Shown here in pieces: positions 1-12,610 of a stretch of 64,000 nt of DNA. The translations under genes and the position numbers were made by a program. The notes beneath the pieces are model-generated. The model was not told the origin of the DNA. It saw only the letters and a list, made by a program, of their open reading frames with translations, and did not search any database. Every line of letters begins with the position of its first letter. Within the stretch, counting starts at the first letter, position 1. The DNA is from Chinchilla lanigera (Eukaryota > Chordata > Mammalia > Rodentia > Chinchillidae), in the NCBI RefSeq assembly GCF_000276665.1, contig NW_004955487.1:5037856-5101855 (forward strand), given 5' to 3'.

Positions 1-483
1 AAAGACTGCCCTTGGCCATCTGCTTCTGTTTGTTTGTACAAAGCAGGATCGCCTCTGTCTCATACAAATGAAAGTCTGCTGCAGTGAATGTGTGGGCCTG
101 TGGCATCCATGCACCCATCCCAGAGGAACAAGAGCAGCCTCCGCGTTCCCATTGCCTCACTAGAGGAAACAGTTTTATGCACTGGGACAGTCTGTATTCT
201 AGCGAGAGACCTTTTTCATCCACCGCACACAGAGTTGGGTTTGAAAAACACTGGGCCAGGGAAGGAGGTACAGTGGGGCCAGTTATCCTATGCATTCTCA
301 GACCTTGCTCTCTTTCACCCTGGCTGTCCACTTCGGCCAGCCCCATGCAGGGAGGGGAATTTCTGTCCTGAGGGAGCTTATACTCTGGTCTTTGTCCTTT
401 AGGGTCTCAACTACCCCTGGAAATTCTGGGATCCCCCCTCCCATGGAGTTTAGGGCCTTTGCACTGGAACTCCATTCCAGCCC

Positions 484-602
484 TTTTTTGAGATAGAGTC
501 TTGGTAAGTCACAGAATTTTCCAGGCTGAGCCCAAATTTGTCCTCCTCCCACCTCAGCCTTCCAGAGTAGTGGGATTACAGGTGTGTACCACTGTGCCTG
601 GA
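484..602 (-). mobile_element. B1-type SINE, degraded
   Basis: Antisense 7SL-derived SINE: T-run, gagatagagtct, then gcctcagcc-type and gggattacaggtgtg-type blocks. It lacks the internal duplication. Confidence 0.75.
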
Positions 603-1322
603 GCTTGTGGAAATTTTAAGTCTTTGAAAGTGGAGACTGTTTGGCAGTGGTCGCTGCCCAATCCACATGATAGAATGACTGCAGATTTTTAAAACTACTC
701 CCCCAAGGTGGAAATAGCTTTTTGTATTTTCTTGGTTTGTTATTTCTCGACTTTTTAATAGTTGACCTTGAACAGACTAAGGAAATGGCACCTGGGGTCA
801 GAAAAAGCAGTGGGCCAGGAGAATATGAAAGGAGAAGCCAGGAGTGGCGTCTTGGCTTACCTGTTCGTCTGTGGCCGTGGAAAAAGAAGGCGACCTCAGT
901 CCTGCCCCCGCCCCCTCTGCATGAGCCGAGCCGTGCGTCAGAGCCCTGTGTGCTGCCAGCGCTGAGCCCCACGGAGCACTCATGACTGACACGCCCCTTC
1001 CGCTGGGGGACCTCACCACGCCATGACTTTGGGGTGCGATTTTTGTGCTCAATACACTTCATTTCTGTCCAGGTATTTTGAGAAATCCAAGATGGAAATG
1101 CAGCAGAACTGTTAGTTAAAAATTACCTACTGCCATTACCAATTATTTATTTTTACAGTCAGAGTAGGGTATAGCTCCTCATTCATAATGGTAAGAACTA
1201 ATTTTTTTTTTTTTTTGAGACTTTTAGGCAGAAATCTTAGGTTCTTCAAGAAAAACAATCTGCTGTATCACAGGTATTCAAATGTACTATTTCTTCCTTG
1301 GAACGATAACTAAAGTGCAAAC

Positions 1323-1442
1323 TTTTTTTTTTTTTTTTTTTTGAGACAGGGTCTCAAAAGTTCAGGCTGGTCTCGAACTCGCAACAATCCTCCTGCCTCA
1401 GCCTCCCAAGTGCTGGGATTACAGGTGTGCACCACACCCAGC
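1323..1442 (-). mobile_element. B1 SINE without internal duplication
   Basis: T20 tail, then gagacagggtctca, one ggctggtctcgaactc block, and a standard 5' end reading caccacacccagc on the + strand. Confidence 0.88.
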
Positions 1443-2750
1443 ATAATGTACAAACTATTGTAAAGCTATCACTGTCACTGAATTTGCATCTGAAGCTTTA
1501 GAGAAGTGAATTCTTGAAGGCCACATGTGGCTGGGTGAGACCCCAGATGGTCCCCAGGGGTCCCGGGCCCTGCCTTCTCCCTGCCGCTGCCCTTGTCCTC
1601 TCAGTTGGCACAGTCTACTGTTTTCAGTCACTGTGACAGATGTCAGCCTTCTTGGATCCCAGCTGAGGGACTGGGATCAGCAGAACCGGGGAGCCAGGGC
1701 TTTGCTGGATTGTCTCGGTCCCTCCTGTTGCTGGAGGCAGAGAAAGTACTGTGCGTAATAGCGTCATAGCATGCAGCACCTTGGCCTGAGACTCAGCCTT
1801 TTGGAGCTGGGACATTCGTGTTCGCTCTGCCCACAGCAGCCTGTCTAGGGCTCGGACACCCAATGTGACACCCCCAAGACTTGCTCTGGGCGTTGCAGCA
1901 GGCATCAGCAGCTGCGGTATGCAGCTAGGGACCCTGGGTCTCCCTCCATGGTGTCTGCAGCACCAGCATCCCTGTAGCAGGGAGGGAATCATTTTGGCCG
2001 TGTCCCTCACATGGCAGGTGGCCCTGGGAGCTGTCCTTTGCTTTCCCTTGTGTTTCTTACCTGGGGTTTCCAGTTTGCTTTTATTTGGATGGAAAGCCGA
2101 AAGCAAAACTCATGGGCCGAAACCCTGCCTTGAGGAGAAGCAGGCATCTGGCAGTACTGAAAACAAACAGCCATACTGACCCTCAGCGCCCAGCCAACAG
2201 CCGTCCACCTTTGCTGTTCTGTCCCTTCCTGCCCAGTCGCAGTGACAGGGACCCAGGCTGGCCTTACCTTTGCCTGGTGCCACAGCCTCGAGGTTAAATA
2301 TGAGTGTCCCTCAAGGCTCGTGTCCTGAGGTCTCAGTCCCCAGTGTGGCACCCTGGGGGGGGGCACCAGCGTGCATGGGCCGGGGCGTTTGGCCTTGGGG
2401 AGTAGATCCCCCTACTCTACCGCCACGACGTGAACAGTTTCCCCTGCCATGCCCTCCCCTGTGAGCCTCTTTCTCACCATAGGCCTCACAGCTGTGGAGC
2501 TGAAGCCAGAGCCCAAACAAACCTTTCCTTGCTCGAGTTCGTCTTTCTCAGGTGTCTGGCTGCAGGGACAGAAGCTGACTGATGCCTGCACCTGCGCTGT
2601 GCTCATGCTCGCCTGGCCTCTCTCCCAGGCCCCAGCCCCTCACCCCCTGCCCATGGTCATGGGTGCTATTGAGGGCATGGTGATCTCCAACCCAAAACCA
2701 TGGGGAAAAAAAAAGAATAGAACCTTCCTCACTTTTCTTACTCCTTTAAA

Positions 2751-2885
2751 GACAGGATCTTGCTGTGTAATGTAGGCCAGTCCTGAGCTCACTCTGTAGC
2801 CCAGGTTGGCCTCTAACTTCTAGCAGTCCTCCTGCCTCAGCCTCCTGAGTTCTGGAATGACAGGCATGTACCACCACACCTAGCC
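2751..2885 (-). mobile_element. B1 SINE
   Basis: Antisense copy with both duplicated blocks (gtaggccagtcctgagctc and gtagcccaggttggcctc) and a 5' end caccacacctagcc. Confidence 0.88.
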
Positions 2886-3740
2886 CTTCCACACCTTTTG
2901 AGGGTCCTCATCTCTCTCTCCCCATGTCCTTCCTCCTGGCTCTCAGCTGCTACCTGTGGCTGGGCCACCAGCCAGAAGTGTACCAGCAGCGTGTGTCTAT
3001 AACCTGTCTGTCTGTAACCATGGAATGAGGCCCTTTTGTGTGTGTGTTATGAGCAGTCTTCCTGTGAAGGCCCTGGAGGTTCAGCAGGTGAAACAACCTG
3101 TGTGTGTAGGCATGGGACAAACACTGACCTTCCTTGCCTTGCTTTTGGGCTCCCAGAGGACCCTGGACAGCCCTGGGGGTAAATGGAGCAGAGCATCAAA
3201 TCAGGTCTGCAACCAGAAGTGGCCACTGATGTCCACCTGACCACTCCCTACGAGGATCCCTCTTAAAGACCAAGCCCCAGGCAAGCTTCCTTTTCTCCTA
3301 GGGTCAGCCTCTGTCCTCGGGCATGGTGTGACCTCCCAGGGGAGGAGGACAAGCAGTGGTCCTCACAGGGCTTCCTAGCGGTCCCATTGTAGGTACATCC
3401 CATGGCCCTGTTGGGATTTATGGAAACAGAGGCCCAGGAGATCCAGACCTTGGTATGTGGAGATGGTATGGAAGCCCAGGCCTGGGTCTTCTCCTATACC
3501 GGTGCTCCTTGTGGTGAGCCTGGGTCTGAGAATGGGGAGGGGGCCAGAAGTAGTTTTCTGGAGGTAAGAAGGGTACTTCCTGTACTCCATGGGCCCTCCC
3601 TTGGCTCTTCTTCCCTGTCATCCACTGCCGCACCTTTTGGACTGCAGAAAAATAGTGATGATGCATTTAGGGGTGGGGAGCTGTGTGTAGTAGAAGCAGG
3701 AGGAAACACATGGTCATCCAGCACTTAGAAGGCACCTGAA

Positions 3741-3882
3741 GCCAGGCATTGGTGGTGCACACCTGTAATCCCAGCACTTGGGAGGCTGAGGCAGAAGGAG
3801 TTTGAGGCCAGCCTGGGCTACATAGTGAGTTCAAGGCCAGCTTGAACTACAAAGCAAGACCCTGTCTCAAAAAACAAAAAAA
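3741..3882 (+). mobile_element. B1 SINE with internal duplication
   Basis: Sense copy: gccaggcattggtggtgcac, cctgtaatcccagcactt, two copies of the ctacatagtgagttcaaggc-type block, then ctgtctcaaaaaac tail. Confidence 0.92.
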
Positions 3883-4639
3883 GACACCTGAGCCTTATTG
3901 GCCTTGTCCCTCCTTTGTCCAGAAGTGATTGTTGCTGTGTACAGAGCTTGGTTTTGCATGGGACATCAGGCAGCCTGGGGTTCCTTCTTGCTTTTCTTGG
4001 GCCTTGCTACCTAGCTGTCCTTGCTCCCTGCCTTTCTTTCCACCACAGGGAGATGAGCCAGGTCTTTTGGATGGGAAGCAGGAATGTGGAAGTGGAAGAC
4101 GTAAATGGCATGACCGAAGATAGCAGTGATTTAATCTTCCCCTCAGAATGCCCAGGGGTAGAGGTGTGTCCTGGACACAGCCGCCCTAGCTCCTGTCCAG
4201 TCCTCTGGCCCTCAGGAAGAGTCTGAGACACGGCAGGTTACCCAAGGTGGGCTGGAGGTACGCCCGGCTCCTGTGGGGCAGAGGCTAGCCAGCGAGGGGC
4301 CATTTGCGGGCTGTGTGGTGGCAGGAGCTGGGAGGCCACAGGGCTGGGGACTGCCCCAACGGAGTGGAGAGGGCGACACTCCGGGAGTAGAAGCAGCAGC
4401 TCTACCTGGCTTTAGTGCTGGCTGGGTGGGGCAAATGGGCAAGGCTTTAAGGAAGTGTGGGAGGAAGGCGGGGATTTATTTCCCCGGAGAGCTAAGAAAG
4501 CAGATGTCAGACAGGTCCCACCTACAGCTCCTGGCTCTGGAAGTGAAACTGCTAGGAAGTAGGGGGGAGCACACTTCTGGAAGCTGCACACTGCTCCCCC
4601 TCCATCTGCATGGCTCTCCTAGCTTTTGATGAGCTCAGA

Positions 4640-4770
4640 GCCAAATGAATAACCCTAGGGAAGTCCCTTAAATTCTTTGAGCCAGTTTCTTCTATTTTAA
4701 ATTGGGGAGTTGGTGGTGATTTTGCAAGCTGTGCTAAGAATTGTGTAAGATACAGCATGGCATTCAGGTG
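4640..4770 (+). mobile_element. MIR-like relic
   Basis: The order of aagtcccttaaattctttga, agccagtttcttct and aaattgggga follows the MIR core (leave-off of 'cctcagtttcctcatctg' type). Highly diverged. Confidence 0.45.
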
Positions 4771-5519
4771 CCCTTGGAGTGTCACTCTCGGTATGGGCCC
4801 CTGAGCTATCTTTTTAGACAGCACGCCTTCTGCTGTCGTGGTAACGTCAGGTGGTTTCTCTCAGGTGCTGACAGTGCACCTGAGTGGCACTGTAGGGGTG
4901 ACATTTCCTGGGAGCACTGGAAGCTTGGGCATCATGACTGCTGCCCCTGGCTTTAACACTGTGGCTATTTATGGGGGGACAGTGAACAGAGCTTGGATCT
5001 GGTTGGACTCCAGCTGCAGAGGAGATACCCCAGAGGCAGGACGGAGCAACTTTGCCTGGAGCCTTGTTGCTAACTCCCTGACGTGGAGTCTCCGAGGTAG
5101 GGAAGAGGAACCTGAATGCCCACAGCCATGCCCTGTCACCTTGCACTTGAGGTCAGGTACTGCTCCTTTTGAACCCCAGTGTGAGAGCTGAGGGGACATG
5201 GGACTCCACCTCTGCAGGCTGGCCGTAGTGTCCTTCTGTGCCACACCTTGCTACCCTTATGGGCAGTCAGAGAGAAACATTCAGAAATGCTTGAAAAATG
5301 TGAGTAGGAAAAGCTTACTAGTAGAAATAAAAGGCTGGCAGGAGCTGCAAAATTATTTTGTTCTTGGAGGGCTTTTTTCATTGCTATAGCTATTGCCAGT
5401 CCTGAAAAGTATTTATCTAACAACAGGGAAGACCTGGGGGTGATGTGTTTCTAGCAGACACTTTCCTTGGCATAGTGTATACTCTGCCCTTACAAAAGCA
5501 GAGGACATTAATCCTCGCT

Positions 5520-5700
5520 GTCAGCTATTGAGTGCCAGCTGGACAGTCACTGTGTGTACATTGATGATCTTACCCAATGAGGCAGGTATCAGTATTCCCA
5601 ATGGAAGATGCAGATATCAAAGTCAGTGAGGAGAGGTCATCTGCTGAGGTCACGAGCTAGTGATCAGACCATGTCTGTCTGGTCCTAAAACCAGTGACAA
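5520..5700 (-). mobile_element. MIR relic
   Basis: Antisense MIR pattern: tattgagtgccagctgg, gatgatcttacccaatgagg, aggtatcagtattcccaa, then gaggtcacgagctagtgatc. Confidence 0.65.
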
Positions 5701-5770
5701 AAATTTGACCTCTACTTTCTTCCCTGAAGGCATTCAGCGCTGTTCCCCTCCCACTTCCACCCACCCCCGC

Positions 5771-5906
5771 TTTGAGACAAGGTCTCACTATACAGTTGAG
5801 GCTAGCCTTGAACTCACTGTGTAGCCCAGACTGGCCTCAAACTCCTATAATTCCTTGTCTCTGCCTCCTGAGTGCTGGGATTACATCCATGCGCCACCAT
5901 ACCCAG
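5771..5906 (-). mobile_element. B1 SINE with internal duplication
   Basis: Antisense copy beginning tttgagacaaggtctcac, both duplicated blocks present, ending accatacccag. Confidence 0.9.
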
Positions 5907-7372
5907 TTTCCATTTTTAATGCATCTGTCACTTAAAGCCTGTGGTCGTAGTTACAAGATGTGCTTTCTGGAAGAACACATAAAACACAAGTATGACAGCC
6001 TGCGGACAGCAGGAAGGCGTCTGTGGAGGATGGGCCTGGTAGGAGTGGTAAACCCAACATGCTGGATGGGGTGAGAGGTGGGGGACAGAAGCCACAGGGT
6101 GCAGCGCATGTGACAGTGTCCCCAGGTAGACGCCCATTGCCTCAGAAAGCCAAATCCTCCTTTGTTCTTTTCATTTCTGTCTGGAGCTTGGAAAGAACAC
6201 TCAGCAATCTCACGTCTCCTCCTCCTGTTTATGTTACAGAAGTGAAGTTCATGTGGGTTGAGCCTCGTTTCCTGGGGAAATCAGTCCAGCCTAGGATTCC
6301 ATTGTCTGCTGGTACTGGGAAGATTGGAAGGCTGACCTCATCCCAGCTGAAGGTCGCCTTCCCAGCCTCTGGGCTCTGTCCACTGCTTCAGCAGAGCTCA
6401 GGGTCTGGTCCGGGGTGATAGCCATGCTCCCAGCTGCCTGGACTGTCTGTGTCCATGGCCTCTGTTCCACGGCCAGGGAGGAGTTGTCTCGACACACATT
6501 CTTCCGTTCTCCACTGCCCTGGGCTCCTGGATATGCTTCTTGCGACCAACACAAGTCAGGATGTGAAGTGTTGCCAGAGCTGGAGTTCACTGCCACCTTT
6601 TTCCATTTCTCTGAAACAGTAATCAGCAAAGCCTGAGTTAGTGGCTAGATGTTCGGGCCAGGCCTGCCAGGCAGGGTTTGGGGAGTGTGCATGGGCACTG
6701 GTCCTTTGGACTAGAGCACAAAGGCACTCCTCATGGACCCGGCATCTCTCCCTGGGACAGGTGGTGCACTGCAGGAGCTACATGAGTTCCTGCATCTCGT
6801 GTTCGCTCCTGGGGCACCACCCCCTTCAGTCACAGCCAGCAGCTGCCTAGCAGTGCACTGCGTGGAGGCACACAGTCCTAGTGTGGGCATGAGGGGTTCT
6901 TCCCCGTTTCTTACTTTAAAACTATCCCTTTAGAATGTCTTTGCAGGACCAGCCTGTGGGAAAGAAGGGGGCGTTTCAGCTCCCCGAATCAGAGAGCCTG
7001 ATAAGATGTTAACCTCCCTCACCAGTGTGTCCCCAAGCCCAGAGCTGTGCCATGTGCGTGCCTCACGATGATGCCACTGCAGCCGGGGTTTTCACCACAG
7101 CCCCCTCCTTCTTTGTTGGGTGTTTGCTGTCCCTGGGACCTCCCATGGTTTTGCTAGTCGGGGAGCTTCAGGGCCTGTGCCCCACCCTGCAGATTGGGTC
7201 AGCGTGGCCTGCTTTTCATTCCATTCTGACCATTCACTTCTCTTTAAATAGACAGTTCACAAGTATGCCTGCTAGTGCCCAGCACTGAGCCTCTCGTCAC
7301 CATCTTCTTGGCTATCCCCAGGAGCCAGTGTGATGGCTTCCTGTGGCGCCTTCAAGGGGTTTTCCATGTATG

Positions 7373-7472
7373 TTTTTTTTTGTTTGTTTTTTCTCCCCGG
7401 TACCGGTAATTGAACTCACAACCTTGCGCTTGCTGGGCAGGTGCTGTGCTGCTGAGCTAAATCTTCAGCCCC
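7373..7472 (-). mobile_element. ID SINE
   Basis: Antisense tRNA-Ala-like SINE: T-rich tail, ccggtaccggtaattgaac (B-box side), ccttgcgcttgctgggcagg, then gctgagctaaat (A-box side) and cagcccc. Confidence 0.88.
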
Positions 7473-7735
7473 TCTGTGTATGTTTTCATGTGTAGAAATG
7501 TGAAGCTGAGAGTCTTCCTGTTTTATTGTTTAATCTATTCCTTTGACACATTTTGCTGCTCGAAGGTAAAAGAAATCCTCTGCTTGGTGGAGGTACAATA
7601 GAAAATGGAAACAAACTGTAGAATATTGAAGATTTTTATTTCTCTTAAGTTTTAAAAATTTCAAGAATAATGTACTTATGTTCATGATGGTCTACAGGGA
7701 AAGAAATCCTTCAGCTTGCCCCAAGGAAGAGTGAT

Positions 7736-7956
7736 TTTCTTTTTTCTTTCTTGCCCTCCCCTCCTCTCCCCTCCCCTCCCATCTCCTCCTTTTCTTACAG
7801 TGATTTTCTTTACTTTTTTCTTTCCCCTCTTCTCTTCTCTTCTCTTCTCTTCTCTTCTCTTCTCTTCTCTTCTCTTCTCTTCTCTCTGTCTTGTTTTGTC
7901 TTGTCTTGTCTTGTCTTGTCTTGTCTTGTCTTGTCTTGTCTTGTCTTGTCCTGTCT
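7736..7956 (+). repeat. Pyrimidine tract with (TTCTC)n and (TTGTC)n microsatellites
   Basis: Almost pure C/T on the + strand: a CCCCT-rich part at about 7752-7795, about 12 TTCTC units at 7825-7885, then about 13 TTGTC units at 7888-7954. It abuts the tail of the B1 at 7957, so the repeats appear to have grown from that SINE's A-rich tail. The mirror-symmetric purine strand could form triplex DNA. Confidence 0.95.
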
Positions 7957-8103
7957 TTCTGAGACAGGGTCTCACTATGCAGTTCAGGTTGGCTTTGAAC
8001 TCACTTTGTAGTCCAGGCTGGCCTTGAACTCAGCAATCTTCCTGCTTCAGCCTCCTGAGTATGGAGATTACAGGCATGTAACACCACACCACCACGCCTG
8101 GCA
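7957..8103 (-). mobile_element. B1 SINE with expanded tail
   Basis: Antisense B1 with both duplicated blocks (gcagttcaggttggctttga, gtagtccaggctggccttga). Its 3' tail side is the microsatellite tract ending at 7956. Confidence 0.92.
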
Positions 8104-8128
8104 GTGCTTGTCTTTCTATGCCTTTATA

Positions 8129-8178
8129 CAGACACACACACAAACACACACACACACACACACACACATACACACACA
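8129..8178 (+). repeat. (CA)n microsatellite
   Basis: About 24 CA units broken by one AA and one TA interruption. Confidence 0.97.
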
Positions 8179-8852
8179 GTTTGCATGTACAGTGCAACAC
8201 TTGTCTGTCCCTTCCCTTTACAAATTGTGTGTAGATGCTTAATTAGTTTATACAGAAGCTTGTATTTTTCTACGTCCTTAAGTGGAATTTTAAGTAGTTG
8301 CTTTTGTGTCTTGTGCAGACTGCCCTGCTTTCTTGTCCTCAGACTACCTGCATGAGGATGACCGAAAACTGTGGCCAGGGTAACTGTGTCCAGGCTACTC
8401 ACTGTGGAAGGGCTGCTCACTGTTCCTCCCCACTGGGTCTGTGAACGGGAGTAGAATCCAAGAAGTGGAAACCACACATGGGACAAAGGTGACAGATGAG
8501 TTTTCTGTCTAGTCTCCTACCCTTGGGGTTACCCTTTAAGATTAGATGAAGAACTTGAGTGTGAGTGCCCAGGACTACTGGGCAGGCTGCTGGGAAGCTC
8601 TGGTGTTACCCCAAATCCCAGAGCAGTGGGCCAGCTTCAGCTGCGGTTCTGCCTGTCCCCAGCTTCTCCCTGATGGTGCAGCAGTTGCATATTGTCCGAA
8701 AGCTGGCCCAGTAACTTCACCCCGAGAGTTCACTTGCATTTTGGCAGCATTTTCTCTTTCTCCAAACTCTAGTTGGTTAATCCTTTTTTCCTATTAAAAA
8801 ATGCTTTAAATTTCCTTTCATTTTGTTTGCATATCTCATCAGATAAACATAC

Positions 8853-8936
8853 ATGTGTAATTTATTTTTTATTTTTGATACTAAGGATTGAACCCATGGC
8901 CTCATGCATGCTAAGCTCCGCCACTGAGCCGTAACT
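8853..8936 (-). mobile_element. Older ID-type SINE relic
   Basis: Antisense: T-rich run, gatactaaggattgaaccca, tcatgcatgctaagctccg, ccactgagccgtaact. It differs from the main ID subfamily of the window and looks older. Confidence 0.65.
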
Positions 8937-9214
8937 AGACTCATGGGTAATTTACTGTGAATCTGCTGCCTCTGTCCCCTGGTGTCCCGGTCATGGTCAG
9001 CATCCAGGGGTGCAGTGTGGCCCCCTTCCCCATCACAGCTGTCAGAGTCACTGCCACCCTAACGGCCCGTCACCTTCTCCTTGCTGTCATTTGTAGTTTT
9101 GTCTTTGATTGTCCCAGACATCAACATCACAGTCCAGGTTTGCCTGTGTCTGGCAGTCTTGTAGTCTAACACTGCAGTATCCTTCTGTTTTTGCCTTTTT
9201 GTCTGATTCATTCA

Positions 9215-9365
9215 TGTTCCTTTCCATGGCTCAGTAACTCTCTGTAATATGAACACACGACAGTTTACCCATTTTACCAATCAACGGACATTTGGGTCTG
9301 TCCAATTTCCGGCTGTTTGGAAGAGTGTTATAAATGTCCTTGTGCTTAACTTCTGTTTTATTAGG
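9215..9365 (-). mobile_element. L1 3'-end relic, weak
   Basis: Reads as a decayed antisense L1 end: cagtttacccattttacca, caacggacatttgggtctg, ccaatttccggctgttt, ataaatgtccttgtgctt. Confidence 0.5.
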
Positions 9366-10027
9366 TAATGACTAAATGTGCCCTTCTGGTCGGTCCTCAG
9401 GAGTACACATTCCACACAGCTGTGATTTGGCTCGGATGTTTATTTGATCTTAATTCTTGGCGACACCTGCTCTTCTCCAGGCCTTGTGCTAGCCCCAGAA
9501 GGAGATGTGTCCATTATTGCTCTGCTGTACACCAAGCCTGCAGCCCGCAGTGCGGTTCCGTGCTTCCCAAAAGGTTGCGGGAAGTGTTTGACACTTTCAT
9601 TAATGCTCTGTGCATTTTGCAAAGTTGAGTGTGTGATGAGACACAGCTGCCATCCAAATGTTTGTGCAACTCTTTTGAGTCTGGCAGAGCTGCCCTGGGG
9701 CACTGAGCTGGGCGAGTGTGGTTTTGTTTTGTCTACTGGCTTTCACAACTGTCTCTTCTGCTCAGGTTGGCCTTTCGTGGATCAGAGGAGATTCCCCGGG
9801 GAGGAGGGGCGAGGCTGGGTCTGCCGGCCTCCCCAGGACAGTGCATTTGGATTCTGGAGAAGTAATGTTCTTTCCTGACTATGCAACCTAGCTGTGCTTC
9901 CAGGTCTCAAAATGGGGCCGGCTGACACTGTGGGCTCCTCTGCAGCGGACAGCCTCTTACATGGCTGCTCCGCACCTATCATAGTCGAAGCTTTGTGGAC
10001 CTAAAAGGAAAATATGATAGAGAAAAT

Positions 10028-10172
10028 ACCTGGGTGTGGTGATGCACACCTCCAACCCAGCATTCAGGAGGCCGAGGCAGGAGGGTGGCTGTGTGTTCAA
10101 AGCCCTGTGAGCTGCATAGTGTTTCCAAGGCCAGCCTGAACTGTGTAGTGAGACCCTGGCTCAAAAAAAAAA
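10028..10172 (+). mobile_element. B1 SINE with internal duplication
   Basis: Sense copy with tgggtgtggtgatgcacacc start, both duplicated blocks and gagaccctggctcaaaaa tail; 5' part diverged. Confidence 0.88.
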
Positions 10173-10873
10173 GAGAAAATAAATTTCTGCAGAAGTTTTA
10201 AACCTAAGCATAGTAATAACCATGGAGTGGTTACTATTGAGAAGAGTGGAATTCTTTGGGAGGGCTAACACTTCTTTGCATTGGGGTTCCAAGTGAGTCC
10301 TTCCCGAGTCTCATCCGACCAGAAGTGTCCCACCTGTACAAACCCTTAGGCTGTGGCTGCACAGAAAGGCTGTGGCCAGATTTGGCCGGTGGCCGCCTGA
10401 GCCAGGTGAACTCCTCAGATAGGCTGTGGAGGCTGCCACGCTGTCCAGCCTACCATCAAGATGTAGGTACCACCTCATCAGGTAGGAATTTGTGGGGCCC
10501 AGAAGAGGCTGCTGAGCTCGGGGAAGAGGTGTGTCACAGGGTCAGCTCCTTGCTGCAGGGACAGAGGAAGAGAGCCTGAGCCCGTGCCAGCTGCTGGAGC
10601 CCTTGGGGCATCCTGTGCAGCTGGAGTTCCCCAGCAAGGCAACAGGGCACAAAGAGCCGAATTTATGTGCTTCACATTTTCATCTTGATTGTAACATCAC
10701 TCTCTGGCCTGTGACTGCCATCCTGGACGGCACAGGTGAGACAGTGAGGATGGAGCAAGGATGTTGCCGTCTTCCACTGTGGGCTTACCTGTACCTGTGC
10801 CTGTCAGTCCCTGCATGTGGCCCAACACTTACTTATTTTCCTTGGCAATATTTGATCATGGGCTCCTTTTGTT

Positions 10874-10997
10874 TTATTTTGTTTTCTGAGACAGGGTCTT
10901 GCTATATTGTTCCGGCTGGCCTTGAACTCACTATGTAGTCCAGGCTGGCCTCAAAGTTACAGCGATCCTCCTGCCTCAGTCACCACTCCATCCAGCT
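10874..10997 (-). mobile_element. B1 SINE, internally deleted near 5' end
   Basis: Both duplicated blocks are present, but the usual cccaagtgctgggattacagg stretch is missing between ctgcctcag and caccactccatccagc. Confidence 0.85.
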
Positions 10998-12082
10998 TCC
11001 TTGGAAATATTTGAGACATGTCCCTACAGTCATGTTTATGCAATAAATTTACTCTGTAAAACTCGTTTTACAAACTAAAAGATCAGTCTGAGTCTGGGCC
11101 TTCAGAGTTAATGAGGCTTGGCTGGACTTCAGCCTTCAGCCAGGCAAGCTGCACTTAAATGCTTGTTGTCTCTTACATTTTTGTGTTTACAGTTTTTACA
11201 CACAAATTCTGCAGAAGGTGGAAGGTTGCAGTGTTTTTCCTTCTCCGAGTTCGGGTAGATTTGGGGAGTTGTGAGTGCTGAATCTGGTTACAAATCAGCT
11301 AGCTAAATGGACAGCTTTGCTTCCTAGAGACTTTAAAAAGTTTTGTTATTTTTGTTGCTTTATTATTCCAGGGCTGTTTTTATAAATTACTGGACACAGG
11401 CTTTTCCTGTCCTTCAGATCTAATCATTCTTAGGAGGCCTGACTGGTTATCTGAGTGTGCGCCATAATGAAGGCGTGTCTTTGAGTAGGGAGGGAGTTGC
11501 TCTCCCTCCCACGGTTTTAATTAAAATCACCTCTGCCACCCAACGCAGTCACTTCAGTGTGTCCTCAGCAATGTAGGAAAGCAGCAGTGTGCCCCAGCTG
11601 CCCCACTCAAGAAACCCTGCAGGCCAGAAGCCCCATGGTGGTGTGTTTCCCAAGATTTCCTGCAGGGTGCACTGGGAAGGGCTGTGTCCACACCCACAGG
11701 GAGGACACCTGTCCCACACTGACCTGTCCCCCAGTGACAGACCCCGCCTCCAGGATGGTGCCCACTTGGGCGATACTACGTGCTGTCACCTGTGGTGTGG
11801 AGAGCAGAGGCTGGAGGGGTGGGGGTTGATGTCCCAGGCTAATTCCCAGGAGCCTGTACCTGGCATCAAGCCCAACTGGCTTCTGAACTGTGGTTCCACC
11901 CACTTCCTGCCTCTTTGGGTAGCTTTTCCCAGAATCCACTTCCTGACACACTGAGCATCACTGAGCAACCTCCCAGTACCCCATCTGCAGTCCCCTCTGT
12001 GTGGGCAACACTATCTGCTGGCACAGTGTGCTGCTCTCCACAAGGCACTGGGATGTGCCAATGAAAGAAACATCAGCTCTTT

Positions 12083-12219
12083 GCCAGGTGCACATGTGTA
12101 ATCCCAGCACTTGGGAGGCTGAGGCAGGAGGATGACTGAGAGTTTGGGGTTAAGCTGGTCTACATAGTGAGTTCAAGGCCAGCCTAAACTCCATAGTAAG
12201 CCCTGTCTCAAAAAAAAAT
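12083..12219 (+). mobile_element. B1 SINE with internal duplication
   Basis: Sense copy: gccaggtgcacatgtgtaat, agcacttgggaggctgagg, duplicated block gtgagttcaaggccagcct, tail cctgtctcaaaaaaa. Confidence 0.9.
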
Positions 12220-12283
12220 TTTTTTAAAAACTATCTTGCATCTGTTACCAGTTCCTTTCTACAACAGGGCAGAAAATAATTCC

Positions 12284-12377
12284 TTTTTTTTTGTTTTTTT
12301 TCTGGTACCCGGAATTGAACTCATGACCTTGTGCTTGCCAGGCAGGCGCTGTGCCACTGAGCTAAATCCCCAGCCCC
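12284..12377 (-). mobile_element. ID SINE
   Basis: Antisense full-length copy: T-rich tail, ggtacccggaattgaactc, cttgccaggcaggcgctg, gctaaatccccagcccc. Confidence 0.92.
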
Positions 12378-12438
12378 GATTCCTTTTTTTTTAATGGACA
12401 TTTTTAGGTTTTGGATCATAGCAACATTAAACAGAAAA

Positions 12439-12610
12439 GCCAGGCATGGTGACACATGTTTGTAATTCCAAGCACTCTGGGAGGCTGAGGCAGGAGGATC
12501 ACAAGTTTGAGCCCAGTTTGGGCAATTTAGCTGAAGGCCTTGTCTAAAAATAAAAAAGGGCTGGGGGTGGAGCCCACTGTGAAGGCCCTGGGTTCCATCT
12601 GCAGTACTGT
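12439..12610 (+). mobile_element. B1-dID dimeric SINE
   Basis: Left monomer is B1 without duplication (gccaggcatggtgacaca to gccttgtctaaaaat). After the A-rich linker the ID half follows: gggctgggggtggagcc to gttccatctgcagtactg. The dimer type is known from non-murid rodents. Confidence 0.9.

Noticed and set aside
7825..7954. CRISPR-like regular repeat
   Set aside because: Units are 5 bases in direct tandem with no spacers; the genome is mammalian.
7682..8027. Frames with regular repeats on both strands (RRE/DKTRQ; LLFSS/LSCLV)
   Set aside because: These are translations of the pentanucleotide microsatellites, not a repeat protein.
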